A stretch of DNA of 64,000 bases from DAIDKA01 sp035487155 (GCA_035487155.1 DATHMK010000086.1:1-64000); one strand, 5' to 3'; positions 24,591 to 33,392 are shown, numbered from the stretch's first letter. The notes: generated by a model from the sequence alone, not told the origin. Made by a program: numbers and translations.

Positions 24591-26145
24591 CCGGCACGTT
24601 GCTGGCGGTGGGCTGGGCCGCATCGGCCATCAGCTGCCGCAGCAACGCTGCGGTCTCAGGATGGGCCTCGGCGCTGGCGCGTCCTGAAGCACTGGCGCTG
24701 CCCAGGGCCACATCCGCCGCCGTGCGGCCGCGCGCATCCTTGGCCAGCAGGTTCGCGTGCCGCTCGGCGAGTGTGCGCACCAGATCGTTCCAGCCCCAGC
24801 TCGCGGCACCATGAAGCGCGGTCTCGCCCGCATGATCGGTCTCATTGATGTTGGCGCCGCCCTGCAGCAGCGCCTGCACCACCAGGATCGCCTGCGCCTG
24901 GGTCTTGTAGCGGCCGCGGGTGTCCAGCGCCGAGGAGCCGATGCCGGCGGCCGCCAACAGCGGACTGATGCCGGTGGCCGTGGGGATCTCGACATTGGCC
25001 CCATGGGCCAGGAGCAGCTGTATGGCTGGCATATCGCCACCCTTGGCCGCCCGCAGCAGCGGGGTCGCGCCCACGGTCAGCAGCGAGTCCGCGCCGCGGT
25101 CATCGCGCAACGAGCGGTAGGGCGGAAATAACTTCAACTGCAGGTTTGGATTTGCGCCCGCCTCGAGCAGCAGTTTGATCAGCTGCAGGCTCGTGGTCTG
25201 ATCCAGCGACGGTCGGTCGGCGCGGCCGCCCACCGGCAGCATGTCCAGGTCCACGGCCTCGTAGAGCGCGCAGCGGCCCCAGGTATCCCAGCGATCCACA
25301 TCCACGCCGCGTTTGATCAGAAAGGCCGCGAGATCGAAATGAAAATTGAGCACCGCCTCCAAGAGCGGGCTCACCCCGTCAGGATCAGTCAGATTAGCAT
25401 CGGCGCCCGCCTTGACCAGCAGCTGCGCGCATTCCAGGCAACCGGCGCGCGCGGCGTACAGCAAGGGTGTGAAGCCCCCTGCAGGCCGTGCCTGCATGCG
25501 TGGCTCCGCGGTCACCTGTCGCGCCCAGTTATTGACCAGCGAGCGCCCATCAACTGCAGCCCCATGCTTGAGCAGCAGTCGCACCATGGCCGGCTGCTGC
25601 TGCGCAGCGGCCCACATCAGCGCCGTCTGGTCGCGCCAGGTCTCGTGGGCGTTGACGTTGGCCCCATGACTGATCAGCAGCTGCGCCGCCTCGACATTGC
25701 TGGTGCGCGCCAGAATCATCAGGCTGGTCTGGCCATCCGCATTCGGCGATTCGACATCGGCGCCGGCGGCGAGCAGCCTGCGCAGCAGCTTCACATCGCC
25801 GCGTATCGCGGCCTCCGACATGGGCGTGGCACCGTAGTCGTTGCGCGCATTGGGGTTGGCGCCCGCGGCCAGCAGCTTTGCCACCAGATCCTCATCAGCG
25901 TGGTACACGGCCCAATGCAAGGCGCTGGTGCCATCGGCGGTGCGCTGGTTGACGTCCGGGCGCGTCTGCGCGGCCAGCAGCGCCCGCAGGGAGGTGGCAT
26001 CGCTGGCGCGCGCCGCCAGCACCAGCGGAGCATCATTCTCCACAGGCTCCACCACCGCCGGCGCAGCGGCATGCGCCAGCGTGCCGGCCAGTGCCAATGC
26101 CAGGCCCGCCAGCAGCCGAAGAGGTTTAGATTTCTGCGATGGCAC
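24577..26145 (-). CDS. exported ankyrin-repeat protein
   Basis: 522 residues with a Sec signal peptide (MPSQKSKPLRLLAG..AHA) and roughly ten ankyrin repeats from about residue 38 to 500 (for example DGTSALHWAVYHADEDLVAKLL, GETALHGAASWGWNDLVRTL). No enzymatic domain is visible; the repeats probably form a periplasmic protein-binding scaffold. The start is GTG at 26145, with no alternative ATG, and lies 20 bp inside the end of the DUF1552 gene, so the two are translationally linked. It is the last gene of a three-gene operon with DUF1592-family and DUF1552 proteins. Confidence 0.87.
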   Translation of the reverse strand: MPSQKSKPLRLLAGLALALAGTLAHAAAPAVVEPVENDAPLVLAARASDATSLRALLAAQTRPDVNQRTADGTSALHWAVYHADEDLVAKLLAAGANPNARNDYGATPMSEAAIRGDVKLLRRLLAAGADVESPNADGQTSLMILARTSNVEAAQLLISHGANVNAHETWRDQTALMWAAAQQQPAMVRLLLKHGAAVDGRSLVNNWARQVTAEPRMQARPAGGFTPLLYAARAGCLECAQLLVKAGADANLTDPDGVSPLLEAVLNFHFDLAAFLIKRGVDVDRWDTWGRCALYEAVDLDMLPVGGRADRPSLDQTTSLQLIKLLLEAGANPNLQLKLFPPYRSLRDDRGADSLLTVGATPLLRAAKGGDMPAIQLLLAHGANVEIPTATGISPLLAAAGIGSSALDTRGRYKTQAQAILVVQALLQGGANINETDHAGETALHGAASWGWNDLVRTLAERHANLLAKDARGRTAADVALGSASASGRASAEAHPETAALLRQLMADAAQPTASNVPVRQY

Positions 26146-27451
26146 CGGTACTGTCGCCTACTTTGTCAATGGGAACGCCCGCGCGCTGCAGAACCGTCAG
26201 CAGCACATTGGCCAGCGGCGTGCGCTTGTCAAAATTCAGGTGCTGGCCGCCCTTGATACGGCCACAGCCCTTGCCCAGCAGCGCGGTGGGCAGCGGGTAT
26301 TGATTGTGGGCGTTGCTGTTACTCATGTTGCTGCCATAGAGCAGGATGGAGTGGTCGAGCATGCTGCCGTCCCCATCCGGCATGCTGGCAAGCTTGCCGA
26401 CAAACCGTGCGAACACCTGGCTGTGATAGCGCTGGATTTTCGACAGCCGCGCCTTCTTCGCCTCATCGTTGCCATGATGAGACAGCGCATGGAAGGCATC
26501 CGGTACGCCGATGTTGTTGTAGGTCTGATCGCTGACCTCGGCGGCGATCATGAAGCTCTGAATCCGCGTGAGATTGCCCTGATAGGCCAGCGCCATGAGG
26601 TCAAACATCAGATTCAGGTGTTCATCGAAGTTCTCGGAAGTCGCGCCGGGCACCTCCGGCAGATGCAGTTTGGCGATATCCCCCTGCTCCGCATTGCGCG
26701 TGCGCCGTTCGATTTCGTGCACGCTTTCCAGGTAGTCGCTCAGGGCCGCACGATCCTGCGGGCCCAGGGTGCGGCTGAGCGAATCGGTCTCCGCCGCAAT
26801 CATGTCCAGGATGCTGGTGGTCTGCTTGTTCAAGAAGCGTCGCTCCTCGGGGGAATCCCCGGAGCCGAACAGGCGCAGGAACAGCTGACGCGGATTGCTT
26901 TCGATCGGCAACGGGGTCGAGGGCGTGGAGAAGGAGAGCGTGCCGGAGTAGCTGCAGCCATAGCCGCGCTCACAGGCGCTGCCCACGCCATGTCCCTGGG
27001 CGGTTGCGACTTCCAGCGAGGGGTATGGGGTGTCCTGCCCGATGTGCTGGGCGGCGATCTGGTCAACCGTGGCGGCCATGTTGGGGCTCAGCGACTCCTG
27101 CGGGTGTACGCAGGACAGCCAGGTCGCGGGCACCAGCGCATGCACGGCGCGGCTCTCGGCCGGCTTGTTGCCGATGTTGCTCAGCACCGTGAGGTGGTCG
27201 TGATACGGCATCAGCGGGTCGAGGATCATCCCGGGCGTGAAGTCCCGACCGGTGGTCGGGGGGGTCCAGCGCTCCATCACCGCGCCATGCGGAAAGTAGA
27301 TGAAGCCCAGTCGGATCTTGGGCGCCGCGGCGGTATCGGCCAGGGCCGTGGCCGCCGGAATCATGGCATCCAGCAACGGCAGCGCCAGGGCAACGCCCGC
27401 TCCGCGCAGGACCGTGCGCCGCGACAGATGCTTGCGGGTGATGAAGTTCAT
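26126..27451 (-). CDS. DUF1552 family Tat-exported protein
   Basis: 441 residues. A Tat signal (SRRTVLRGAGVALALPLLDAM) is followed by the DUF1552 domain: RLGFIYFPHGAVMERWTP near 47-64, EVATAQGHGVGSACERGYGCSYS, and a C-terminal HSILLYGSNMSNSNAHNQYPLP that recalls alkaline-phosphatase/sulfatase-fold metal sites. The family is uncharacterised and is typically paired with DUF1592/1588/1585 proteins, first noted in planctomycetes and myxobacteria. The ATG overlaps the stop of that partner (27448-27451). Role in periplasmic redox or hydrolysis is inference. Confidence 0.9.
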   Translation of the reverse strand: MNFITRKHLSRRTVLRGAGVALALPLLDAMIPAATALADTAAAPKIRLGFIYFPHGAVMERWTPPTTGRDFTPGMILDPLMPYHDHLTVLSNIGNKPAESRAVHALVPATWLSCVHPQESLSPNMAATVDQIAAQHIGQDTPYPSLEVATAQGHGVGSACERGYGCSYSGTLSFSTPSTPLPIESNPRQLFLRLFGSGDSPEERRFLNKQTTSILDMIAAETDSLSRTLGPQDRAALSDYLESVHEIERRTRNAEQGDIAKLHLPEVPGATSENFDEHLNLMFDLMALAYQGNLTRIQSFMIAAEVSDQTYNNIGVPDAFHALSHHGNDEAKKARLSKIQRYHSQVFARFVGKLASMPDGDGSMLDHSILLYGSNMSNSNAHNQYPLPTALLGKGCGRIKGGQHLNFDKRTPLANVLLTVLQRAGVPIDKVGDSTGAIAEI

Positions 27452-29880
27452 GGGCTGCTCCTTGGGGGCGGGCTGCTCAGCGAGGCCTGCTTCAGATCGA
27501 ATTTCACCGGCGGCAGTTCGCGCATTTCAAAGGCGTCGCTTTCCACGATGCCCGCAACGATGTCCTCGAAGCGATATTGGTCGGCGCCGGCACGACGCAC
27601 GATGGCCCGCACGGTGGGCATGTCCTGGTAGGTCACACCCCTGCCGAGCGCGAAGGTCATGAGCTTCTCGGTGAGCGTCTGGACGAACTGGTCGGGCCTG
27701 GCGAGCAAGGCCTTGCGCAGCTGCGCCGGGCCATTCACATGGGTGCCATCAACCAGCTGGCCGCTGGAGTCGATGGCACTGCCGGCATCTCGATCCTGGT
27801 CGCGCCAGCCGCCGATGACGTCGAAATTCTCCAGCGCAAAGCCCAGCGGGTCGAGGATTCCATGGCAGGCATTGCAGGAAGGGTTCTGGCGGTGATGCTC
27901 CAGGCGCACCCGCACGGTCTGGGCTTCCTTGCCCGGTTCGGTTTCCTTCAGCGCACCCACGCCCGGGGGTGGGGAAGTAGGTGGCGTGCCGGTGATGTTG
28001 TCCAGTATCCATGCGCCGCGCAGCACCGGTGCCGTGCGATTGCCGTAGGAGGTCGCCATCAGCACCGCACCCTTGCCCAACAGGCCCCAGCGATTCGGAT
28101 CGGCCAGATGCACCTGGCGGAACTGGTCGCCGCGAATGTCCGGGATGCCGTACTGCCGGGCCAGGGTCTCGTTCACGAATGTGGTATCCGAATTCAGCAG
28201 CTCAAGCACGCTGCGGTCCGAGCGCAGCACGCTGTTGAGGAACAGCCGCATCTCTTCCCGGAAGGCCGAACGCAGATCCGGGGTGAAGTCCGGGTACAGC
28301 ACCGGATCGGGTTCGAGGGTGTCGATCTTGGGGATTTCCAGCCACTGGAAGGCGAAGTTGGTGATGAGCGAGGCGGAGCGCGGATCACTCAGCATGCGGC
28401 GAATCTGCGCATCCAGCACCTTGGGCTCATGCAAAGTGCCCGCCGTCGCCAGCTGCAGAAGCGGTTGATCAGGGCCCTCGCTCCACAGGAAGAACGACAG
28501 TCTGGAGGCCAGTTCCAGGTCGTTGAGACGATAAATCGTGCCTGGAGGGCTTGCGGGTGGCGCCGGCTCGGCGCGGAACAGGAACTTGGTGCTGGATAAA
28601 ACAGAGGTCAGGCCACTTTCTATGCCGCTGTCGAAATCCCCGGCCTCCCGACCCATGGCATAGAAGCGCATCAGCGGCTCAAGGTCCGCATCCGTGACCG
28701 GGCGCCGGAAGGCCTCGGTGGCCAGGTTTGCCAGAATGCGTCGCGCGCAGGGCTCCTCCTGCTCCTGCGATGCCGGATGGCAGATGAAAATCCGCCGCCG
28801 GCTTTCGGTATCGCCGACACCGGTGACGTTGAAGGGGCCGGACACGTCAAAGCCTGGAATGGTCGGATAGCGTTCCATTTCCGGAAGCTCTGCGATGGGC
28901 TCCAGAGGTGAGTCGGACTCGGCGAAGGAGCGCTCCACGAAGGCCACGCCCACCTGGTGCGGACCGGCCTTGATGCGCACCCGGATATGGTTGAAGCGTG
29001 CCTGCAGCTCATCGGCCGCCTCGGCCTGGCGCACATCGACGGCCTGCAGGTCCTTGGGTCCGCCCACCGTACCTTGGAACACCCGCACATCATCGATGGT
29101 CAGAATGACCGTGTGCGGAGCGTCGATCTTGGTCACATAGCCCGCACCACCGAAATAGAAGTCGCGGATATTGAAATCATATTCGCCATCGGCCGGAAAG
29201 TAGTGCGTCACCACCATGCCGCCGCGCGTGCCCAGCGGCAGACCGGCCTGGTGCTCGAACTGCAGACCCGAACCGGCGCGATAGGCGCGGCTGCTGGGCT
29301 TGCCCGTGGCGCGGCCAATGGCCTGGCGGCTGATATTGCGGGCCGCCGTGATGAACTCATCGAGGAAGGTCGGCGAGGTCCGCAGTACCGCGGCGACGTT
29401 GTCGAAGCCGTCGCTGGACACATCCGTGGGCAACGCGGTGCCCGCGTCGATGTCCAGACCCAGGATGCGCCTGATCTCGCGCCCGTATTCGGTGCGGTTC
29501 AGACGGTGCAGGGCCACATTGCCCGGATCGGCGAGCGCCGCATGATCCAGCGAGCTCTCCATGAAATGCACGAAGCTGTCGATGGCGCGCTGATCCGGCT
29601 GCGGCTGTCCCGGTGGCGGCATGAGCCGGCCCCGCAGCTTGCCCACGACCTTCTCCCAGGTCTCGGCATTGGCCGCGATGTCATCCTTGGGGATGGTGTC
29701 GAAGGCGATGCCGCCGGCCCAGTCCTCGCTGTTATGGCACTTGGAGCAGTGCCCCAGCAAGGCGAAGTCATCCCCATGGGCGCCGGTCACCGTGGCCGCG
29801 CCCGATTCCCCGAACGCCGTGCCGGCAGTGCTGCCCAGCGCCAGCAGCGCACTGCACAGAACCAGGGGGGAAAGCCGCAT
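27448..29880 (-). CDS. DUF1587/1592/1588/1585 multi-domain cytochrome-like protein
   Basis: 810 residues with a Sec signal peptide (ending AFG-ES). Near the N-terminus a class I haem motif CSKCH (45-49) lies in a PSCyt1-type domain. It is followed by DUF1587 (RLNRTEYGREIRRILGLDID), DUF1595 (about 420-480, ILANLATEAFRRPV), DUF1592 (about 490-620), DUF1588 with a second CNACH motif (669-673, SCNACHGILDPLGFALENFD), and DUF1585 at the end. The two CxxCH sites suggest a dihaem or redox-active exported protein. Start chosen at the ATG at 29878-29880, which begins the signal peptide; an in-frame ATG at 29907 is possible. It heads a coupled operon with DUF1552 and ankyrin genes. Confidence 0.88.
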   Translation of the reverse strand: MRLSPLVLCSALLALGSTAGTAFGESGAATVTGAHGDDFALLGHCSKCHNSEDWAGGIAFDTIPKDDIAANAETWEKVVGKLRGRLMPPPGQPQPDQRAIDSFVHFMESSLDHAALADPGNVALHRLNRTEYGREIRRILGLDIDAGTALPTDVSSDGFDNVAAVLRTSPTFLDEFITAARNISRQAIGRATGKPSSRAYRAGSGLQFEHQAGLPLGTRGGMVVTHYFPADGEYDFNIRDFYFGGAGYVTKIDAPHTVILTIDDVRVFQGTVGGPKDLQAVDVRQAEAADELQARFNHIRVRIKAGPHQVGVAFVERSFAESDSPLEPIAELPEMERYPTIPGFDVSGPFNVTGVGDTESRRRIFICHPASQEQEEPCARRILANLATEAFRRPVTDADLEPLMRFYAMGREAGDFDSGIESGLTSVLSSTKFLFRAEPAPPASPPGTIYRLNDLELASRLSFFLWSEGPDQPLLQLATAGTLHEPKVLDAQIRRMLSDPRSASLITNFAFQWLEIPKIDTLEPDPVLYPDFTPDLRSAFREEMRLFLNSVLRSDRSVLELLNSDTTFVNETLARQYGIPDIRGDQFRQVHLADPNRWGLLGKGAVLMATSYGNRTAPVLRGAWILDNITGTPPTSPPPGVGALKETEPGKEAQTVRVRLEHHRQNPSCNACHGILDPLGFALENFDVIGGWRDQDRDAGSAIDSSGQLVDGTHVNGPAQLRKALLARPDQFVQTLTEKLMTFALGRGVTYQDMPTVRAIVRRAGADQYRFEDIVAGIVESDAFEMRELPPVKFDLKQASLSSPPPRSSP

Positions 29881-30080
29881 CGAACTGTCTCGCGATCTGG
29901 ATCCCATCCGGCAGAATATCATCCGGCCGCCCCACTTTGGGCGGCATGCCCGGTAGGCCCGGAACTGCATGATCCAGCGGCATATATCTCTTGCCGGGGG
30001 GTCAGGAAAAGGGTCTGGATGCACTCTTGTGGGTGCCCGCCCGTCGCGTAAGATTTCGACCCCTAAAGGGAGAACCACGG
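29881..30080. other. divergent intergenic region with small hairpin
   Basis: 200 bp between the DUF1592-family operon (minus) and the NmrA-like gene (plus). A 7-bp hairpin, GCCGCCC (29926-29932) / GGGCGGC (29939-29945), lies in the leader of the minus-strand operon. No clear promoter elements can be assigned. Confidence 0.4.
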
Positions 30081-30953
30081 GTGACGACAATTGGGGTTAC
30101 CGGCGCCACCGGCAAGCTCGGCCGCACCACGCTTCAGTACCTTCTGGCCCGTGGCCTGGCAGCGGAGAGCATCCGGCCGATCGTGCGCGACCTGGCCAAG
30201 GCGCGCGACCTCGTCGACAGCAAGTTCGACGTGGCCTATGGCAACTACACCGACGCCGCGTTGCTGGAGGGCGCCTTCAGCGGTATCGACAAACTGCTGT
30301 TCATCTCCACCAGCGCCCTGGGCGAGGAGCGCATGCTCCATCACCGCAACGTGGTGAACGCCGCCAAGGGCGCGGGCGTCAAACACATCATCTATACCAG
30401 CGTCGTGAAGCCCGCGGCCGTGGCCTGCTTTGCCGCCACTCCCGGTCACTTCCAGACCGAGGTGCTGATCCGCGACTCCGGTATTGCGCATACCTTCTTC
30501 CGCAACAACCTGTACCTGGACATCGTGCCCTTCCTGTTCGGCGGTGCGCTGACGACAGGCACCTTGATCCACTCCGGTGGCGAGGGTCGGATCGGCTTCG
30601 TCGCGCGCGAGGATATCGCCGAGGCGCTGGCGGTCGTGCTCACCAGCGACGGACACGCGAACCGTGAATACCCGATCACCGTCAGCCGCGAGTGCTATGG
30701 CCTCAGCGAAATCGCGGCCGAACTGAGCCGTGCCAGCGGCAGGACCGTCCACTACCAGCCGGCGAGCCCGGCTGAGTTTCGCTACGCTCTGGAGCAGGCC
30801 GCGCTGGCGCCACCGGTGGTGGCGATGTCCGTGGCGCTGGGGGATGCGGTGCGTGCCGGGGAGTTTGATCTCAGCCATCCGGCCCTGCAGAGCCTGCTGC
30901 GCCGCTCGCCGATCAGCCTCAGGGACTTCCTGGCCAAGACCCTGAAGACCTGA
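30081..30953 (+). CDS. NmrA-like NAD(P)-binding protein
   Basis: 290 residues, atypical SDR of the NmrA/QOR2 type: GVTGATGKLG near the N-terminus, NYTDAALLEGAFSGIDKLLFIS, HRNVVNAAKGAGVKHIIYTSV, and C-terminal ESL-like substrate domain with VAREDIAEALAVVL. QOR2-like relatives reduce quinones; NmrA proteins sense NADP. The start is GTG at 30081 with AGGGAG nine bases before; the ATG at 29991 would add 30 residues that do not fit the family. It is convergent with the GntR gene, 3 bp apart. Confidence 0.82.
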   Translation: MTTIGVTGATGKLGRTTLQYLLARGLAAESIRPIVRDLAKARDLVDSKFDVAYGNYTDAALLEGAFSGIDKLLFISTSALGEERMLHHRNVVNAAKGAGVKHIIYTSVVKPAAVACFAATPGHFQTEVLIRDSGIAHTFFRNNLYLDIVPFLFGGALTTGTLIHSGGEGRIGFVAREDIAEALAVVLTSDGHANREYPITVSRECYGLSEIAAELSRASGRTVHYQPASPAEFRYALEQAALAPPVVAMSVALGDAVRAGEFDLSHPALQSLLRRSPISLRDFLAKTLKT

Positions 30954-30956
30954 ACC

Positions 30957-31676
30957 TCAGCTCTTGATCAGCCGCAGCGCGCTGCCCTGGGCCGCCGCTG
31001 CGTCCTGTATCTGCAGCACATTGATGCTGGATTTGACCGTATTGACGTGCTCACACATCAGGAACTCCGCGCGCACACTCTGCCCGGCTTGCAGCGCATC
31101 GTAGATGGCATGGTGCTGCATGTGGGCGAAGTACAAGGCATCGAACATGGCCTGCAGATCGGTCGCATCAAAGGCTATGGCCCCGGGGCTGGCGAAGGGG
31201 ATGCAGTCATTGCTGGCGAGCGCCCCGGCGATGATGGGGCTGTCAGCCGCCGCCAGCAAAGCGGAGTGGAAGCGGTCGTTCATCGCGCCGAAGGCGGCCT
31301 GGTCGCTGTCCACCAGATGGCGTTTGCGGAAGATCCGATCGCCCTCTTCCAGGCAGTCCCGCAACTGCTGCAGCAGTGCCGGGGAGGCGCCGCGTTCGCA
31401 GATGCGGCGCACCGCAAAGCCCTCCAGCACGCCGCGCAGGTCGATGGCATCCAGGATGTCGCTGCGGGTGAAGGTGCGCACCAGGTAGCCGCGGGTGCCG
31501 GATTCCACCAGCAGGCCCTCTCGGGCCAGCACCGGTAGCGCCTGGCGCACGGGCGTGCGGGACATGCCCAGCAGCTGCGCCAGCATGATCTCGGTGACCC
31601 GCTGTCCGGGCTTGAGCCGTCCGCGCAGGATCATTTCCCGGACGCTGAGCGTGGCTCGCGCCAACTGGGTATCCAT
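30957..31676 (-). CDS. GntR/FCD transcriptional regulator, VanR-like
   Basis: 239 residues: winged helix-turn-helix at about 14-75 (EIMLAQLLGMSRTPVRQALPVLAREGLL) and an FCD effector domain (about 85-220) with metal-ligand-like Asp/His positions (NDRFHSALLAA, ALYFAHMQHHAIYDAL). Start fixed by AAGGAGAGG before the ATG at 31674-31676. It is divergent from a LigM-like demethylase, and identical 13-bp sites lie in both promoters, so autoregulation and control of the demethylase by an aromatic acid are likely. In Caulobacter, VanR, of the same family, represses vanAB through a similar TTGGATCC palindrome. Confidence 0.9.
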   Translation of the reverse strand: MDTQLARATLSVREMILRGRLKPGQRVTEIMLAQLLGMSRTPVRQALPVLAREGLLVESGTRGYLVRTFTRSDILDAIDLRGVLEGFAVRRICERGASPALLQQLRDCLEEGDRIFRKRHLVDSDQAAFGAMNDRFHSALLAAADSPIIAGALASNDCIPFASPGAIAFDATDLQAMFDALYFAHMQHHAIYDALQAGQSVRAEFLMCEHVNTVKSSINVLQIQDAAAAQGSALRLIKS

Positions 31677-31705
31677 ACCTCTCCTTCGAGGTTCGCGAGG
31701 GGCGG

Positions 31706-31735
31706 ATCCTGCCGCATTGGATCCCAAAAGGTCAA
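31706..31735 (-). promoter_or_regulatory. promoter of the GntR regulator gene
   Basis: On the minus strand: -35 TTGACC (31735-31730), 18-bp spacer containing the operator at 31715-31727, -10-like CAGGAT (31711-31706). The -35 is good and the -10 weak. It mirrors the demethylase promoter in layout. Confidence 0.5.
31715..31727. promoter_or_regulatory. putative GntR operator 1
   Basis: CATTGGATCCCAA, near-palindromic (TTGG..CCAA), is identical to the site at 31821-31833. It lies between the -35 and -10 of the regulator's own promoter, a position suited to repression. Confidence 0.65.
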
Positions 31736-31813
31736 TCTCAGGCCTCCCAGGCCCCTAAAATGGCCTCCTGGGGGTCGCAAATCCACATAATCGGGTCCAA
31801 ACCCACGGTCGCC

Positions 31814-31843
31814 TTGACATCATTGGATCCCAAGTCCCAAGAT
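31814..31843 (+). promoter_or_regulatory. promoter of the LigM-like gene
   Basis: -35 TTGACA (31814-31819), 18-bp spacer containing the operator at 31821-31833, -10-like CAAGAT (31838-31843). The consensus -35 with a weak -10 fits a strong promoter held down by a repressor. Confidence 0.55.
31821..31833. promoter_or_regulatory. putative GntR operator 2
   Basis: A second, perfect copy of CATTGGATCCCAA, 106 bp from the first and placed in the spacer of the demethylase promoter. The core resembles the ATTGGATCCAAT site used by Caulobacter VanR. Confidence 0.68.
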
Positions 31844-31894
31844 CGCGACCCCAACGGCCATAGCGAACATCTGCCTCCCTAAGGAACCAGGACA

Positions 31895-33295
31895 ATGACC
31901 ACCAAGAGCCTTGAAGACCTGCTGCAATCGGTGAAATCACCGGTGGACCTGCTGCGCAATTCCCAGTCCGGCCCGAACGTCTATCCGGTCGTTCCGCCCG
32001 AATACACCAACTGGCGGGATGAGCAGCGCGCCTGGCAGGAAACCTGTGTGCTCTTCAATCAGTCCTATCACATGACTGATATGTATGTGGAAGGTCCGGA
32101 TGCCCTGAAACTGCTCAGCAATCTGGGTATCAACAGCTTCAAGGGCTTCGAGCCGAACAAGGCCAAGCAGTACGTCCCCTGTAACTACGACGGCTATGTG
32201 ATCGGCGATGTCGTGCTGACTTACTTGAGCCGCGACCGCCTGAACCTGATCGGCCGTCCCTCGGTTCACAACTGGGTGCAGTTCCACGCCGAGACCGGTG
32301 GCTACGACGTGAGCTGCGAGCGCGATGAGCGCACCGCCGCGCGTACCGGCCCGGTGGTCCGCCGCACCTATCGCTTCCAGATCCAGGGTCCCAATGCCAT
32401 GAAGACCATGCACAAGGTCTTGGGCAAGGCGCCCCCGGAACTGAAGTTCTTCAACATGACCCAGATCACCATCGCCGGCCACCGCGTCAATGCGCTGCGC
32501 CACGGCATGGCCGGCCAGCCGGGCTTTGAACTGTTCGGACCCTGGGAGCATGGCGAGGAAGTCCGCCAGGCGCTGATCGAGGCGGGCAAGGAATTCGGCA
32601 TGCACCTGGTGGGTGCCCGCGCCTACTCTTCGAACACCCTGGAATCCGGCTGGGTGCCCTCGCCGATGCCGGCCGTGTATTCGGGGGAGAAGATGAAGGC
32701 CTACCGCAAGTGGCTGCCGGCTGACAGCTATGAGGGCCGAGCCTCGCTGGGCGGCAGCTTCGTGTCCAAGAACATCGAAGATTACTACCTGACCCCGTTC
32801 GACATCGGCTACGGCAACTTCGTGAAGTTCGATCATGACTTCATCGGCCGCGAGGCGCTGGAGAAGCTGGCCACCCAGCCCCCGCGCCGCACCAAGGTCA
32901 CCCTGGCCCTGAACGATGAGGACGTGGCCAAGGTCATCGGATCCATGTACGGCAACAAGGGCAAGGATCGCTACAAGTACTTCGATTACCCCTCATCGGT
33001 GTACTCGACCCTGCCCTACGATGCGGTCACCTTCGAGGGTCGCCCTATCGGTATCTCCACCTGGATCGGCTACAGCTCGAACGAACGCAAGCACCTGACG
33101 CTGGCGATGCTCGACACCGACCATGCCAAGCACGGCCACGAGGTCAAGCTGCTGTGGGGCGAGGAGAACGGCGGCACCCACAAGCCCACCGTCGAGCGGC
33201 ATATCCAGTGCGAGATCCGCGCCATCGTCAGCCCGGTTCCGTACTCGGAAGTCGCGCGCATTTCCTACGCCCCACCGGGCTGGCGCACCAAGTAA
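31895..33295 (+). CDS. LigM-like tetrahydrofolate-dependent aryl O-demethylase (GcvT family)
   Basis: 466 residues, single-domain aminomethyltransferase fold. It follows the LigM/DesA pattern closely: LRNSQSG.NVYPVVPPEYTNWRDEQ near the N-terminus, DALKLLSNLGINSFKGFEPNKAKQYVP, LRHGMAGQPGFELFGP, SNTLESGWVPSPMPAVY and LLWGEENGGTHKPTVE. In sphingomonads LigM moves the methyl group of vanillate or 3-O-methylgallate to tetrahydrofolate, giving protocatechuate or gallate; DesA acts on syringate. The exact substrate here is open. No folate-recycling genes (metF, ligH) are adjacent. A VanR-like regulator is divergent upstream and an intrinsic terminator follows. Confidence 0.85.
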   Translation: MTTKSLEDLLQSVKSPVDLLRNSQSGPNVYPVVPPEYTNWRDEQRAWQETCVLFNQSYHMTDMYVEGPDALKLLSNLGINSFKGFEPNKAKQYVPCNYDGYVIGDVVLTYLSRDRLNLIGRPSVHNWVQFHAETGGYDVSCERDERTAARTGPVVRRTYRFQIQGPNAMKTMHKVLGKAPPELKFFNMTQITIAGHRVNALRHGMAGQPGFELFGPWEHGEEVRQALIEAGKEFGMHLVGARAYSSNTLESGWVPSPMPAVYSGEKMKAYRKWLPADSYEGRASLGGSFVSKNIEDYYLTPFDIGYGNFVKFDHDFIGREALEKLATQPPRRTKVTLALNDEDVAKVIGSMYGNKGKDRYKYFDYPSSVYSTLPYDAVTFEGRPIGISTWIGYSSNERKHLTLAMLDTDHAKHGHEVKLLWGEENGGTHKPTVERHIQCEIRAIVSPVPYSEVARISYAPPGWRTK

Positions 33296-33329
33296 GCCGA
33301 ACCAGACTGAAACTGGCTGCCTTGAAGCA

Positions 33330-33363
33330 GGTCCGCCGATCGCAAGGTCGGCGGACCTTTTTC
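33330..33363 (+). terminator. intrinsic terminator after LigM-like gene
   Basis: GGTCCGCCGA (33330-33339) pairs perfectly with TCGGCGGACC (33348-33357), followed by TTTTTC. A strong rho-independent terminator that isolates the demethylase from the next ABC genes. Confidence 0.9.
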
Positions 33364-33392
33364 TTTGGCGTCGGGTACTTCATGCTTGACCG

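Noticed and set aside
24577..26145. The ankyrin repeats read as a DNA-level tandem repeat
   Set aside because: The repeats are conserved at protein level only; neighbouring units differ too much in bases to be recent tandem copies.
25841..27631. A 596-codon plus-strand frame opposite the ankyrin and DUF1552 genes
   Set aside because: It spans two well-supported genes on the other strand and shows no domain.
27448..29880. Recent transfer from planctomycetes suggested by the DUF1592/DUF1552 pair
   Set aside because: Base composition and codon use look like the neighbours, and these families are also found in proteobacteria.
31771..31852. GGGGTCGC / GCGACCCC inverted repeat 67 nt apart around the LigM promoter
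   Set aside because: Eight-bp arms at that distance are expected by chance in high-GC DNA; the 13-bp operator repeat explains the region better.
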